Positions 17,453 through 26,325 of a DNA stretch of 64,000 nt are shown piece after piece. The notes beneath the pieces were generated by a model. That model made no database searches. It was not told the DNA's origin and saw only the letters and a program-made list of their open reading frames with translations. The number at the start of each line of letters is the position of its first letter. Position 1 is the stretch's first letter. Origin of the DNA: Enterococcus pingfangensis (GTDB lineage: Bacteria; Bacillota; Bacilli; Lactobacillales; Enterococcaceae); the NCBI RefSeq assembly GCF_005405205.1, contig NZ_BJDP01000005.1, positions 1 to 64,000 on the forward strand, read 5' to 3'. The translations under genes and the position numbers were made by a program.

Positions 17453-17488
17453 CACAACCTCTTCGAACCAACAAACTTGATTTGATTT

Positions 17489-17860
17489 TTATGTAAGATT
17501 TGGTGCAGCTGCAGACATCGTTTCAATTCCGACACTGATCCGCAAAGCCGCATCTACTTCTGCCATCAGACAATTGTCTAAGTGACAGACTTTTTCTTTC
17601 AAACGAGTTTTATCGATCGTACGAATTTGCTCCAATAAAATGACCGAATCCCGCTCGATCCCAGTACCATTTGATTTGATTCCAATATGTGTTGGTAATT
17701 TAGGTTTCGCCATTTTTGCTGTGATTGCGGCGATGATGATTGTTGGACTAAAATGATTGCCTAAATTATTTTGGATTACCAACACCGGGCGAATCCCTCC
17801 TTGTTCAGAACCAATAACTGGCGATAAATCTGCGAAATAGATATCACCGCGCTTAACCAT
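17489..17860 (-). CDS. mazF: MazF/PemK-family endoribonuclease toxin without an adjacent antitoxin
   Basis: A 123-residue protein of normal MazF size with the family motifs: RGDIYFADLSPVIGSEQGG at the N-terminus, RPVLVIQNN, the TAK loop and DSVILLEQIRTIDK. MazF enzymes cut mRNA at short sites such as UACAU in Bacillus; the site here is unknown. It starts at ATG with AAGGAG upstream, 112 bp after alr. That gap is too short for a usual ~80-residue MazE and contains no suitable frame, so no antitoxin gene lies next to it. The alr-mazF order is shared with other Firmicutes, where mazE normally lies between. The C-terminus extends about 8 residues beyond the usual end. Confidence 0.85.
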   Translation of the reverse strand: MVKRGDIYFADLSPVIGSEQGGIRPVLVIQNNLGNHFSPTIIIAAITAKMAKPKLPTHIGIKSNGTGIERDSVILLEQIRTIDKTRLKEKVCHLDNCLMAEVDAALRISVGIETMSAAAPNLT

Positions 17861-17972
17861 ACTATTCTCCTTACCCCTTTTTAAGTAGCCGTTTTCCTAA
17901 TGAAAAATGACCCCGCTGTAGATGAATTTTCCAAACACTTTTTACCCTTGTTAAATTATATCTTACTTCGCT

Positions 17973-19100
17973 TTATTCTTGATAAATTCTTGGTACCCGT
18001 TCCGAAAGCATACAACAAACTTCATAATGGATCGTCCCAAGATGATCCGCTACGTCTTGCATCGTGATTTCTTGATCCTTACTTTTACCGATCAAAGTCA
18101 CTTTTGTTCCGACTTTAAATTCCCGCGGCAGTCGAATCATCAATTGATCCATGCAAACACGGCCGACGATCTCGCAAAATTCACCTTCTACTAATAACGA
18201 AAAACCTTGCATCTTTCGTAGCCAGCCGTCTGCATAACCGATTGGAACAGTGCCGATCCATTCCTTTTTAGATGTATCATATGTTTTTCCATAGCCAACA
18301 CCTTCGCCAGCAGGCAGTTCTTTGACTTGGATCAATTCAGAAACTAATTCCATCGCCGGCTTTAATGGATACGTTTCAGTCAATTCATGACCAGACGGAT
18401 TCAACCCGTACATCCCGACTCCATAGCGGATCATATTCCCCGGCATTTCTTCAGCGTGCCACAAAGCGGTCGCGCTGTTGCTGGAATGCACATACCGCGG
18501 CAAGTGATCAAGTGCAGCGATCACTGTGTTGAAACGATCTGCTTGTTTATGCCAATAGGTCGTGTCTTGTTCATCTGCCGTTGCAAAATGAGTAAACAAA
18601 CCTTCCCAAAGCAGATTTGGCGAAGCTTCGATGATCTCGACTGCCTCTTTGACTGCTGCGGATGTTTGAAACCCGAGCCGTCCCATCCCTGTATCGGCTT
18701 TGATGTGAATCTTTATCGGCGTAGTCGTTTTAGTTAAATCTTTTAATACTTCTTGCGCTTCGATCAGCCACTCTTTTGTTGCTACTGTAATCGATAGATC
18801 ATAGTCGACAACTAATGATAAATAACTTGGAAAAACAACACTCAATACTAAAATCGGTTCAGTGATACCGGCTTCACGCAATTCGATTGCTTCGTCTAAA
18901 GTCGCGACACAAAAACCAGTCGCGCCGGCAGCTAAGGCTTGCTGTGCTGTGGCTACTGCACCATGCCCATAACCATTGGCTTTGACTACTGCAAATAATT
19001 CTACCGCTTCTGGTAAACGCGCCACCTCATTTTTAATATTTTCGCTCATTGCTTTCCTATGTATGATAGCTCTCGTTGGTCGATGATAGGTTACAACCAT
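17973..19100 (-). CDS. alr: Alanine racemase
   Basis: A 375-residue PLP enzyme that interconverts L- and D-alanine for peptidoglycan and teichoic acid D-alanylation. The PLP lysine is Lys40 in AVVKANGYGHG and the second catalytic base is Tyr270 in GVGYGKTYD; both are intact. The length is typical. ATG start with GAAGGA about ten bases upstream. It follows acpS by 19 bp and precedes mazF, the same cluster order as in related genomes. D-alanine made here feeds the Ddl and MurF steps encoded 4-6 kb upstream. Confidence 0.96.
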   Translation of the reverse strand: MVVTYHRPTRAIIHRKAMSENIKNEVARLPEAVELFAVVKANGYGHGAVATAQQALAAGATGFCVATLDEAIELREAGITEPILVLSVVFPSYLSLVVDYDLSITVATKEWLIEAQEVLKDLTKTTTPIKIHIKADTGMGRLGFQTSAAVKEAVEIIEASPNLLWEGLFTHFATADEQDTTYWHKQADRFNTVIAALDHLPRYVHSSNSATALWHAEEMPGNMIRYGVGMYGLNPSGHELTETYPLKPAMELVSELIQVKELPAGEGVGYGKTYDTSKKEWIGTVPIGYADGWLRKMQGFSLLVEGEFCEIVGRVCMDQLMIRLPREFKVGTKVTLIGKSKDQEITMQDVADHLGTIHYEVCCMLSERVPRIYQE

Positions 19101-19119
19101 AAACTAAGTGTCCTTCTTT

Positions 19120-19470
19120 CTATTCCTCCAGCAATACTTGCGCAATTGCTAGTTCCTCTGTGTGAGTCAAGCTGACAAAAACTTTTCCCTGGTGAGGTGA
19201 TTTTGTAAAGGCGGGGGCACCATTGTCATTTCGTAAAATCTCTAAATCTTGAAAGCTGACTTTTCCGATGCCGGTTCCCCAGGCTTTAGAAAAAGCTTCT
19301 TTGCATGCATACCGTCCTGCTAAAAATTCTACCTGACGATGCGGAGAATGACTAGCAAAAAGGGTCTGTTCTGCTGGAGTTAATATTCGTTCGACAAAAT
19401 GCGGTCGTCGTTCAATAATTTTTGCGACTCGTTTCAGCTCCGTCGCGTCGATCCCGATTCCTTTGATCAT
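19120..19470 (-). CDS. acpS: Holo-[acyl-carrier-protein] synthase
   Basis: A 116-residue phosphopantetheinyl transferase that moves the 4'-phosphopantetheine arm of CoA onto the serine of acyl carrier protein. The Mg-binding residues are visible: Asp8 in GIGIDATEL and Glu58 in CKEAFSKAWGTG. It starts at ATG with GAAAGGG upstream and forms one transcription unit with alr and mazF. A probable substrate, AcpP, is encoded at 36.4 kb in this window. Confidence 0.95.
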   Translation of the reverse strand: MIKGIGIDATELKRVAKIIERRPHFVERILTPAEQTLFASHSPHRQVEFLAGRYACKEAFSKAWGTGIGKVSFQDLEILRNDNGAPAFTKSPHQGKVFVSLTHTEELAIAQVLLEE

Positions 19471-19497
19471 GCTCTCAACCCTTTCCGCAACATCTTT

Positions 19498-19503
19498 ATT
19501 TTA
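19498..19503 (-). promoter_or_regulatory. Extended -10 promoter for acpS-alr-mazF
   Basis: Minus-strand TAAAAT preceded by TG and one base (TGGTAAAAT). The -35 is poor. It lies between the cshA terminator and acpS, where a promoter is needed. Confidence 0.45.
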
Positions 19504-19569
19504 CCAAAGACTTATTTAAATGCTATGTTTTTTTAAAAGAATTCTTCCAAAAAATCTCTCTACCCATAC

Positions 19570-19602
19570 AAAAAGCCATCAATCAAAAAGATCGATGGCT
19601 TT
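19570..19602 (-). terminator. cshA terminator
   Basis: AAAGCCATCGATC...GATTGATGGCTTTTT on the minus strand, ten bases past the cshA stop: a strong stem with a T-run. Confidence 0.9.
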
Positions 19603-19611
19603 GCTGATAAA

Positions 19612-21189
19612 TTAATCGTTCGAGTTCGTACGGATCACAAAACCGCGTTTTTTATCATTGCTGCGGTTTGTGTTTTTGTTGTTAGTGTGTTGTTTGCTTC
19701 CGCCGTAGTTTTTATTTTTGTTGGTGCTGCTGTTGCGGTCACGATCTTTACGATAGTTGTCTTTGCCACGGCCGCCGCCACGGTTGTTGTTGCCACCGCT
19801 GCGATTGTTGCCGCCTCCGCGTTTGCCGCCGTTACCACGATTGAAGCCACCTTTTTTATTTGAAGGCAATGGACGTTCTGGCGTGATTTTTACGGGTACT
19901 GAATCAGCAGGATCTTTTGCAGTCGTCTTCAACAGCATCGCTGCTAATTCTTCCGGCGAATAAGTTGCTAATAATTCTTTTGCTGATTCGGTGTATTTTT
20001 CTAGGCTATCGGAATTTTCTTCCATTTGGCTTTGGATTTGTTCCATCGCTGCGCCTAATTGCCCTTTGAATGCTTCTTTTTCGGTTGGTGGACGCAGTGG
20101 TTCCATCCGTTTCTTCGTCAAGTTTTCAATGACATGCAAGTAGCCCATTTCATTTGGTGTAACGAATGTAACGGACATCCCGCCTTTACCCGCACGACCC
20201 GTCCGACCGATCCGGTGAACGTAGCTCTCTGGATCTTGTGGAATATCGTAGTTATACACGTGGGTAACACCTGAGATATCTAATCCGCGAGCGGCAACGT
20301 CTGTCGCTACTAAGATGTCAAGATCTCCGCGTTTGAATGAACGCAAAACGCTCATTCGTTTTTGTTGTGACAAATCACCATGGATTCCTTCAGCTTTATA
20401 ACCGCGAGCTTCAAGTCCGCGAGCCAATTCGTCTACACGACGTTTAGTACGACCAAAGACGATCGCCAAGTCTGGTGTTTGCACATCAAACAAACGAGTC
20501 ATGATATCGAATTTTTCATAATCTTTTCCGCGAACATAATATTGATCGATCAAATCAGCTGTCATTGCTTTAGTCTTGATTTTCACGTGTTCGGGATTGT
20601 TCATAAATTTAACGCCAATTTTTTTGATTGCATCAGGCATTGTAGCTGAGAACAACAATGTTTGGCGTTCTGCAGGGACTTTACTGATAATTTTTTCGAT
20701 ATCTTCTAAAAAGCCCATGTTCAACATTTCGTCTGCTTCATCTAAGACTAATGTTTCCACTGTTTCTAGTTTCAACGTGTGACGATTGATATGGTCGAGC
20801 ATCCGACCGGGTGTTCCAACAACGATATGTGGACGATCTTTCAGTCCGCGAATTTGGCGACCGATATCGGCACCGCCGTAAACAGCTTGAACGCGAACTT
20901 TTTTGTCGCGGCCTAAACGATACAATTCTTCTTGTGTTTGGATCGCAAGTTCACGAGTTGGTGAGATGACTAATCCTTGTAACGCATTGTTCGTTGTGTC
21001 GATCTTGTCTAACATCGGCAACCCAAAAGCTGCGGTTTTACCGGTACCTGTTTGTGCTTGTCCAATAACATCTCTTCCATCTAAAGCTAAAGGAATTGTT
21101 TGTGCTTGGATCGGTGTCGCTTCTTCAAAACCTGCGCGTTCAACCGCGAGCAATAGTTCTGGTGATAATTTTAGTTCTTTGAATTTCAA
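19612..21189 (-). CDS. cshA: DEAD-box ATP-dependent RNA helicase CshA
   Basis: A 525-residue cold-shock-type RNA helicase linked in Firmicutes to RNA decay and ribosome assembly. Motifs in order: Q motif ([12 protein letters not shown]), motif I AQTGTGKT (45-52), PTRELA, DEAD, SAT, and [11 protein letters not shown] near 330. The tail from about residue 455 is rich in Gly, Arg and Asn (RGG-like), typical for RNA-binding extensions. It starts at ATG with AGGAGG upstream and is a single-gene unit with a long structured leader. Confidence 0.95.
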   Translation of the reverse strand: MKFKELKLSPELLLAVERAGFEEATPIQAQTIPLALDGRDVIGQAQTGTGKTAAFGLPMLDKIDTTNNALQGLVISPTRELAIQTQEELYRLGRDKKVRVQAVYGGADIGRQIRGLKDRPHIVVGTPGRMLDHINRHTLKLETVETLVLDEADEMLNMGFLEDIEKIISKVPAERQTLLFSATMPDAIKKIGVKFMNNPEHVKIKTKAMTADLIDQYYVRGKDYEKFDIMTRLFDVQTPDLAIVFGRTKRRVDELARGLEARGYKAEGIHGDLSQQKRMSVLRSFKRGDLDILVATDVAARGLDISGVTHVYNYDIPQDPESYVHRIGRTGRAGKGGMSVTFVTPNEMGYLHVIENLTKKRMEPLRPPTEKEAFKGQLGAAMEQIQSQMEENSDSLEKYTESAKELLATYSPEELAAMLLKTTAKDPADSVPVKITPERPLPSNKKGGFNRGNGGKRGGGNNRSGGNNNRGGGRGKDNYRKDRDRNSSTNKNKNYGGSKQHTNNKNTNRSNDKKRGFVIRTNSND

Positions 21190-21338
21190 ATGATATCCTC
21201 CTAATGTCTGTTGACCTTATCATTTAGAGCGTATGGTCTGGTATCTGCGTTTGGTCTGCAACTGTCCCTTAGTTGCCGTCCTTAGCGATACTACCGAAAA
21301 ACCGCTCCGCGAAGTCAGGCGGAAGGATCATCTCTCAC
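21190..21338 (-). promoter_or_regulatory. Structured leader of cshA
   Basis: The ~150 nt between the upstream terminator and cshA can fold into several short hairpins on the minus strand: CCGC...GCGG followed by a T5 run, and CAACT...AGTTG. It also carries a near-direct repeat, GACCAAACGC / GACCATACGC. No clear promoter is seen, so transcription may begin within or beside the terminator. This may be a cold- or autoregulatory leader, but I cannot match it to a known RNA family. Confidence 0.4.
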
Positions 21339-21385
21339 AAAAAGTGGTTGAGACATCGTTCAATTGAAAAATGCCCCAACCGCTT
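21339..21385 (-). terminator. murF terminator
   Basis: A 15-bp stem (one mismatch, two wobbles): AAGCGGTTGGGGCAT with ATGTCTCAACCACTT, then TTTTT on the minus strand. It separates ddl-murF from cshA. Confidence 0.88.
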
Positions 21386-21519
21386 CTCAAAAATAATTGG
21401 TAAGCCAGCGAACTATTCGCTAGCGAATCTTTAATTTATTGGATGACTCATTCAATCATTACTTCATTTCTCGGCAATGGCTCATTCTAGCACATCATTT
21501 CATTTTCTGCAACTTTTCA

Positions 21520-22875
21520 CTACTTCTGTAAAAACTCAACAACTTCTAATAAGCCCATTCCATTGCTGCCCTTTAAAACAACGCTGTCGTCTGCTTGCAA
21601 ACTATTTTTTACAGTTTCCATCATTTGCTGTTTTTCTGCTTTATTGAAATAGTGAACGGCTAATGTCGGGTAACGATCTGCCAAAGCGACTTTCAATCCC
21701 TTCATGTCTTCACCATATAAAAAGATCTCTTGAAAATCTTGCTCATTGATATGATTTACCATGCTGGTGTGTAATGAAAAAGAATCTGCGCCTAACTCTA
21801 ACATATCTGCTAAGACTGCTAACCGACGTCCTTCTGTCGGTAATTTTGCAAATGTATCCAATACTAACCCCATCGCTGTTGGGTTGGCATTGTAAACATC
21901 ACTCAAAATATCCGCGCCGTTCGCCGCTTTCAACCACTGTGTCCGATTTTGAGTAACTTGCACATACGCCAAGCCTTGGAAGATCTCGTCATTGCTCAAC
22001 TCAAACCAGCGGCCGATTGCCATTGCGATCAATGCATTTTGAACATTGTAGCTGCCTGGCAAAGGAATTTGATAACCGTTGTCTTCTACAGAAAAAACAG
22101 TCGCGCCTTTGCTTTCATTCAAGATCGTAGCAGACAGTTCGCCGCTTTGGATGCCGACTGTTTTGACTGTTTGCGATAATGACCGCGTGCGTTCTGCTAA
22201 TAATGGTTCATCTGCTGGAATGATCAACAGACCATCTGCTGCCAGTCCAGTTGTGATCTCCATTTTGGCATCCGCGATTTTTTCTCGCGAGCCTAAGTTT
22301 TCGATATGGGCTTCCCCAACGATCGTGATCGCGGCAACATCCGGTTCAGCTAATTCGGATAATACACTGATTTCACCGGCATGATCCATGCCCATTTCTA
22401 AAATCAATTTTTCGGTTCCTTCCGGCATATGCAAGATCGTGTAAGGCAAGCCGATATCATTATTGTAATTGCCTTGGGTTTTATAAGTTCGGAATTTTTG
22501 ATTAAGAACCGCTTCCGTCATATCTTTGGTCGTAGTCTTACCATTTGAGCCCGTGATCGCGATCACATCTGGATTTTCTTCCAACAAATAATAGCTCGCT
22601 AACGCTTGAAAAGCCAACAACGTATCTTTGACTAAGATCACTGCGATTCCTTCAGGCGCCGTTTCAGCAGCTTGGCTCCAAAGTGTTGCCGTTGCGCCAT
22701 TTTCGATCGCTTTTGCTACAAAATCATGGCCGTCATTTGTCCCTTGCAACGGGATGAACAAATCGCCTGCTTCAATTTTTCGTGAATCGAATTCGACACC
22801 AGTAACGGTCACCTCATTTTCCGTCAATACTTCACCTTGAACGGCCTTGCCGATGATTGTCGTTGTAAAATTCAT
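21520..22875 (-). CDS. murF: UDP-MurNAc-tripeptide D-alanyl-D-alanine ligase
   Basis: A 451-residue Mur ligase that adds D-Ala-D-Ala to the UDP-MurNAc tripeptide, the last cytoplasmic step of the peptidoglycan stem. The ATP loop is ITGSNGKTTTKD near 105-116, followed by the central DVYNANP motif used by Mur ligases. Three-domain length is normal. ATG start with GGAGG upstream. It follows ddl, whose product is its substrate, with a terminator-like hairpin in between, so expression may be partly separate. Confidence 0.96.
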   Translation of the reverse strand: MNFTTTIIGKAVQGEVLTENEVTVTGVEFDSRKIEAGDLFIPLQGTNDGHDFVAKAIENGATATLWSQAAETAPEGIAVILVKDTLLAFQALASYYLLEENPDVIAITGSNGKTTTKDMTEAVLNQKFRTYKTQGNYNNDIGLPYTILHMPEGTEKLILEMGMDHAGEISVLSELAEPDVAAITIVGEAHIENLGSREKIADAKMEITTGLAADGLLIIPADEPLLAERTRSLSQTVKTVGIQSGELSATILNESKGATVFSVEDNGYQIPLPGSYNVQNALIAMAIGRWFELSNDEIFQGLAYVQVTQNRTQWLKAANGADILSDVYNANPTAMGLVLDTFAKLPTEGRRLAVLADMLELGADSFSLHTSMVNHINEQDFQEIFLYGEDMKGLKVALADRYPTLAVHYFNKAEKQQMMETVKNSLQADDSVVLKGSNGMGLLEVVEFLQK

Positions 22876-22967
22876 GGTGTTCCTCCCATTTTTTGGTTTC
22901 TGACTTTAAAAAGACCACGCAAACGCGCGAATTTTTAATCAAGCAGTCAGCTTGTTTGATCCATTAA

Positions 22968-23010
22968 AAGAAACTTGAGGCATCATTCATCCAGAATCAT
23001 GTCTCAAGTC
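22968..23010 (-). terminator. Terminator after ddl
   Basis: ACTTGAG-CAT-ATTC type stem pairing with GAAT-ATG-CTCAAGT on the minus strand, followed by TTTCTTTT. A second small CAAGC/GCTTG hairpin lies just beyond (22936-22955). Confidence 0.75.
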
Positions 23011-23029
23011 CTGTGATTAAGCTGTCTGA

Positions 23030-24094
23030 TTATTCAAAAGCAGCTTGCTGTTCGTAACGTTTCAGTCCTAATTGAATCAATTCTTCAATCAAGTCGCCGT
23101 ACTTCAGCCCCATGTTTTCCCATAATAATGGGTACATACTGAATTCTGTAAAGCCAGGCATTGTATTTAATTCATTCAAGAATAATTCGTTTTTGTTAGT
23201 CAAGAAAAAGTCGCAGCGGCTGAGTCCTGATCCGCCTAACATCGTATATGCTAGTTTCGCAAAATCACGCGCTTTTTGCATGACGTCTTCCGGTACTTCT
23301 GCTGGTATCGCCATTTGAATCGTGTTGTCGATATACTTGGCATTGTAATCGTAAAAAGCGACTTCTTTTACAACTTCGCCAGGCAGCGTCGTCCGTACAT
23401 CATCGTTGCCTAACACAGCAACTTCGATCTCACGCGCGTCGATTCCTTGTTCTACCAGTGCCCGCGAATCATAACGATACGCTTCTTGCAGTGCATTTTG
23501 TAATTCTTCGCGATTTTCTGCTCGGGTGATGCCGACACTTGAGCCCATGTTGGCTGGTTTGACAAACATTGGGTATAACAAAGTTCCTTCGCATTTATCG
23601 AAAATTTGTTTTGGATTTTCTTTCCATTGATTTCTCAATACCGGCACATAAGGGACTTGCGGAATTCCAGCAGCTTGCAAAATATATTTAGTCATGATCT
23701 TATCCATCGCGCAAGCACTAGTCATCACACCGGCACCAACATACGGCATATCCAATGTTTCTAAGAATCCTTGGATTGTTCCATCTTCGCCGTTAGGACC
23801 ATGTAAAACTGGGAAAACAATCGCGTTGTCTTCTTTGATATCGCCAGGAGCAATGACCTTGCCGCTGAATCCTTCGACTTCATGACCGGCTGTATCCCAA
23901 GTCAAACGCAATACTTCGTCTGTTTCTGGTGCTTCCGTTAATAATGGGCCTTGGACCCATTGACCGGTTTTATCGATATAAATAAGTTGTACTTGATAAT
24001 AGTCAAAATAAACCGCAGAAATAACTGAAAAGGCCGACAAAATCGCAACATCATGTTCTGGACTTTTCCCACCATAAAGTAAAATAATTTTCAA
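23030..24094 (-). CDS. ddl: D-alanine--D-alanine ligase
   Basis: A 354-residue ATP-grasp ligase that joins two D-alanines. Visible motifs: EHDVAILSA at the N-terminus, GSSVGI in the ATP-grasp part, and NELNTMPGFTEFS near the end. The specificity loop reads YDYNAKYID, with Lys-Tyr where D-Ala-D-lactate ligases of naturally vancomycin-resistant lactobacilli have Phe; D-Ala-D-Ala product is therefore predicted. The start is TTG (24092-24094) with GGAGG seven bases upstream. It is followed by murF. Confidence 0.95.
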   Translation of the reverse strand: MKIILLYGGKSPEHDVAILSAFSVISAVYFDYYQVQLIYIDKTGQWVQGPLLTEAPETDEVLRLTWDTAGHEVEGFSGKVIAPGDIKEDNAIVFPVLHGPNGEDGTIQGFLETLDMPYVGAGVMTSACAMDKIMTKYILQAAGIPQVPYVPVLRNQWKENPKQIFDKCEGTLLYPMFVKPANMGSSVGITRAENREELQNALQEAYRYDSRALVEQGIDAREIEVAVLGNDDVRTTLPGEVVKEVAFYDYNAKYIDNTIQMAIPAEVPEDVMQKARDFAKLAYTMLGGSGLSRCDFFLTNKNELFLNELNTMPGFTEFSMYPLLWENMGLKYGDLIEELIQLGLKRYEQQAAFE

Positions 24095-24194
24095 ATGAAT
24101 ATCCTCCGTTACTTTCTAATCCTTAATATTTTAGCACAAAAATCAAAATCCCCAAAAAGAAATTTCACAAGTATTACAAAGCTTATCATTTTGA

Positions 24195-24644
24195 TTACAT
24201 TAAAGACCGTCGAATCAGACTTTCTAAAACTTCTTTAAAATGCTCGCGGTCGTCGTTTGTGAAGGGTTTAGGGCCTTTTGTGCGCTGCTTGGCTTGCCGC
24301 ATCTTGCTACCGATAAAGCGCTGAGTCAATAACGCGTCGATATTCATTTGAGTATATTCCAGCCCGCTCTGATGTAAAACATGCGCCGCTTTGGCTAATG
24401 TCAAAGATGCCAATCCATAGTCTTGCGTGACTAAAATATCTTCTGGCTGAATAACTGATACGATTCTAAAATCAGCCGAATCTGAACCGGGATCGACATA
24501 AATAAATGTCACAAAATCGGGGTATTCTTTTTTTGAATAATGATCGATACTCGTGACGATCACTACTGGCAGTTTATATTTTCCAGCGACGGCGATCGTC
24601 GTATCTTTTACTGGCGAACCATCACCATCAATGATCAAACGCAT
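24195..24644 (-). CDS. YaiI/YqxD family protein (UPF0178, PIN-like)
   Basis: A 149-residue soluble protein of a widespread uncharacterised family with a PIN/NYN-like nuclease fold. The first strand and acidic site read IIDGDGSPVK (the family usually has DADACPV), followed by VTQDYGLASLAL-type text and a basic RQAKQRTKGPKPF segment, all typical. Enzymatic activity is inferred from the fold only. ATG start with GGAGAGG upstream. It appears monocistronic or co-transcribed with the metallophosphoesterase at a distance of 209 bp. Confidence 0.88.
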   Translation of the reverse strand: MRLIIDGDGSPVKDTTIAVAGKYKLPVVIVTSIDHYSKKEYPDFVTFIYVDPGSDSADFRIVSVIQPEDILVTQDYGLASLTLAKAAHVLHQSGLEYTQMNIDALLTQRFIGSKMRQAKQRTKGPKPFTNDDREHFKEVLESLIRRSLM

Positions 24645-24670
24645 ATGTTTATCAACCTCTCCACTTAACC

Positions 24671-24702
24671 AAGTCTCACTTCCTTGTTTGAGACTTTTTC
24701 TC
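24671..24702 (+). terminator. Plus-oriented terminator-like hairpin with no plus-strand gene before it
   Basis: AAGTCTCA...TGAGACTT followed by TTTTC on the plus strand. No gene on that strand ends nearby, and the minus side lacks a T-run. It may be a relic or may protect against antisense transcription. Confidence 0.5.
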
Positions 24703-24853
24703 TCTTCATTGTTGCAAGGATCTCAACAGGTTGCAAGCGATACTGGCAAAAAATTTAAGCATTTGTTAGTTGTGGTCAATCAATTGGTTAGCGAAAACTT
24801 CCTGAATTGTTCGGCGAAAAAAATTTTATTGTAGCCAATGCGATTCTGTTTTT

Positions 24854-25753
24854 CTAATAAGGAATCAGCGTGACTGCTTGGCGAAATTCTTCAATCAAGT
24901 GCTGCTCTTTATACGCGGCAAATTCTGCTTGGTGTTTTTTTAGCAAACTGCGCATCTTCATAGGAAGATACACTTCTGCCAGTTGATTCGCTAAAACAAA
25001 ATCTCGTGTGATTTTCCATTCATAATAATAACCTAACGGCCGACAGCTGTAGATCGTGTCGTGAAATGTTTGATCTTCAAAACGGCGATGTGTATGCCCA
25101 AAGACAACTTGCCGAATATTGGGGTATTGATCCAATAATTCTCCTAACGCTTGTGAACCTAAAAAAGCATTTAATTTGTTCCAGACTTGGTAGCTACCGC
25201 TTTGACGAATCACAAATTCTGTTTTAGGAACAAAATGTGTCGCTAAGATCACTTGATAATTTTTACGCGCCAAATCATCTAACACTTCACGCAGTTGCCG
25301 CAAGATCACTTGATTGACTGTCTGATCATCCGAAAAACGCTCAATGATCCGATCAAACCAATAAATATTTTTGATTGAACGGTTCTTCTGCGGATCTTTC
25401 GATTCAGAAAAACTATAATCATACCAGCCGTTAAAACCTAGCAAAACCGTACGCGGATTCAGCGGCAAGTAACGCAGATTTAAAAAATGACTGTCTGGAT
25501 AATGTTCGATCATCTGCTCACCTTTGAGCCTACCCATCTCATGATTGCCTAGATTAAACGTTGTCGGTAAGCCGCGACGACGGAAAAATTGATTGACCGC
25601 CAATGTTTGCGTGATCTGATTGGCCGTATCGCCCGCAAAATGCAGACGGGTCGCCTGTTGTTCGTTCAGCACACTAAGAAGCATTTCCAACTCTTGTTCG
25701 TTGAAATGATTGATATCTGCATGTAAATCTGTCATCACAGCTAAATTTCCCAT
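24854..25753 (-). CDS. Calcineurin-like metallophosphoesterase
   Basis: A 299-residue phosphoesterase with all metal-site motifs in order: DLHAD near residue 8, HFAGDT, GNHE, THFVPKTE and GHTH. This signature binds two metal ions and hydrolyses phosphoesters; the substrate is not predictable. I start it at ATG 25751-25753, preceded by GAAGGAG; the open frame extends 51 codons upstream without support. It is divergent from the small plus-strand gene at 25883, with about 130 bp between. Confidence 0.88.
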   Translation of the reverse strand: MGNLAVMTDLHADINHFNEQELEMLLSVLNEQQATRLHFAGDTANQITQTLAVNQFFRRRGLPTTFNLGNHEMGRLKGEQMIEHYPDSHFLNLRYLPLNPRTVLLGFNGWYDYSFSESKDPQKNRSIKNIYWFDRIIERFSDDQTVNQVILRQLREVLDDLARKNYQVILATHFVPKTEFVIRQSGSYQVWNKLNAFLGSQALGELLDQYPNIRQVVFGHTHRRFEDQTFHDTIYSCRPLGYYYEWKITRDFVLANQLAEVYLPMKMRSLLKKHQAEFAAYKEQHLIEEFRQAVTLIPY

Positions 25754-25842
25754 TTTAACCGTCTCCTTCTCGTTTACTGTACACAAATCGTTGGAATAAT
25801 GCGAATCAAATGCTGATCTGACGGCAAGGATTTTTACAGATG

Positions 25843-25851
25843 TGCTATACT
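25843..25851 (+). promoter_or_regulatory. Extended -10 promoter of the plus-strand pair
   Basis: TG-C-TATACT on the plus strand, about 30 bp before the first gene, with no convincing -35 at 17 bp. An extended -10 can compensate for that. Confidence 0.55.
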
Positions 25852-25882
25852 TAATTAACAGATATTTAAGGAGGGAACTTTG

Positions 25883-26281
25883 ATGGTCACTTATCAAAAT
25901 TTGCAAACCGATTTATTGCAAGCGCTTGATTTACACATCGATATCTTAAAAGAAGTCGATGATATTGAAAAAGAAGAACTGCCGGGATTTTTATTCATGA
26001 TGCGCAGTTTAGGCTTTATGCTCGATCGTGCACCGTTGGTTTTAGCCAGCAGCGACGACGAGGAAATGTACTACATGATGTTCCAATATTATTGTCTCTT
26101 GAAAGAATTAAAATTTAATCTGGCAATGAGCTTCCCGCATGCTAAGATCCAAGGCGAGCCGTTAATGGAGACCGTCGATCGTTTCCCAAATGATCACGAA
26201 AAAGAAATGAAAGTTTGGTGGGAAGAAAAAACGGGATTGATTGTCGAAGAAACAAAACAGACGATCGAACTAGCGGAGTAA
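25883..26281 (+). CDS. Unrecognised acidic helical protein
   Basis: A 132-residue, strongly acidic, mostly helical protein without signal peptide or membrane segments. It has Met/Tyr-rich text (EEMYYMMFQYYCLLKEL) and a conserved-looking WWEEKTG near the end. I do not recognise the family. The start is ATG 25883 with AAGGAGGGA upstream, a strong ribosome site. It precedes the LOG-family gene by 44 bp and probably shares its mRNA, which ends at the terminator at 26868. The pair is one of the few plus-strand units in the window. Confidence 0.8.
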   Translation: MVTYQNLQTDLLQALDLHIDILKEVDDIEKEELPGFLFMMRSLGFMLDRAPLVLASSDDEEMYYMMFQYYCLLKELKFNLAMSFPHAKIQGEPLMETVDRFPNDHEKEMKVWWEEKTGLIVEETKQTIELAE

Positions 26282-26325
26282 TTTATCCGAAACGCAAGAG
26301 CTTGAATGAATCAGGAGGCGATCGA

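Noticed and set aside
17861-17972. A hidden mazE antitoxin between alr and mazF
   Set aside because: Only 112 bp are available, stops occur in the relevant frames, and no antitoxin-like text is seen.
19635-19850. Ala/Thr-rich minus frame inside cshA
   Set aside because: It is an off-frame reading of the repetitive Gly/Arg/Asn tail of CshA.
23030-24094. D-Ala-D-lactate (vancomycin-resistance type) ligase
   Set aside because: The specificity loop has Lys-Tyr rather than Phe, and the gene is followed by murF rather than a van-type cluster.
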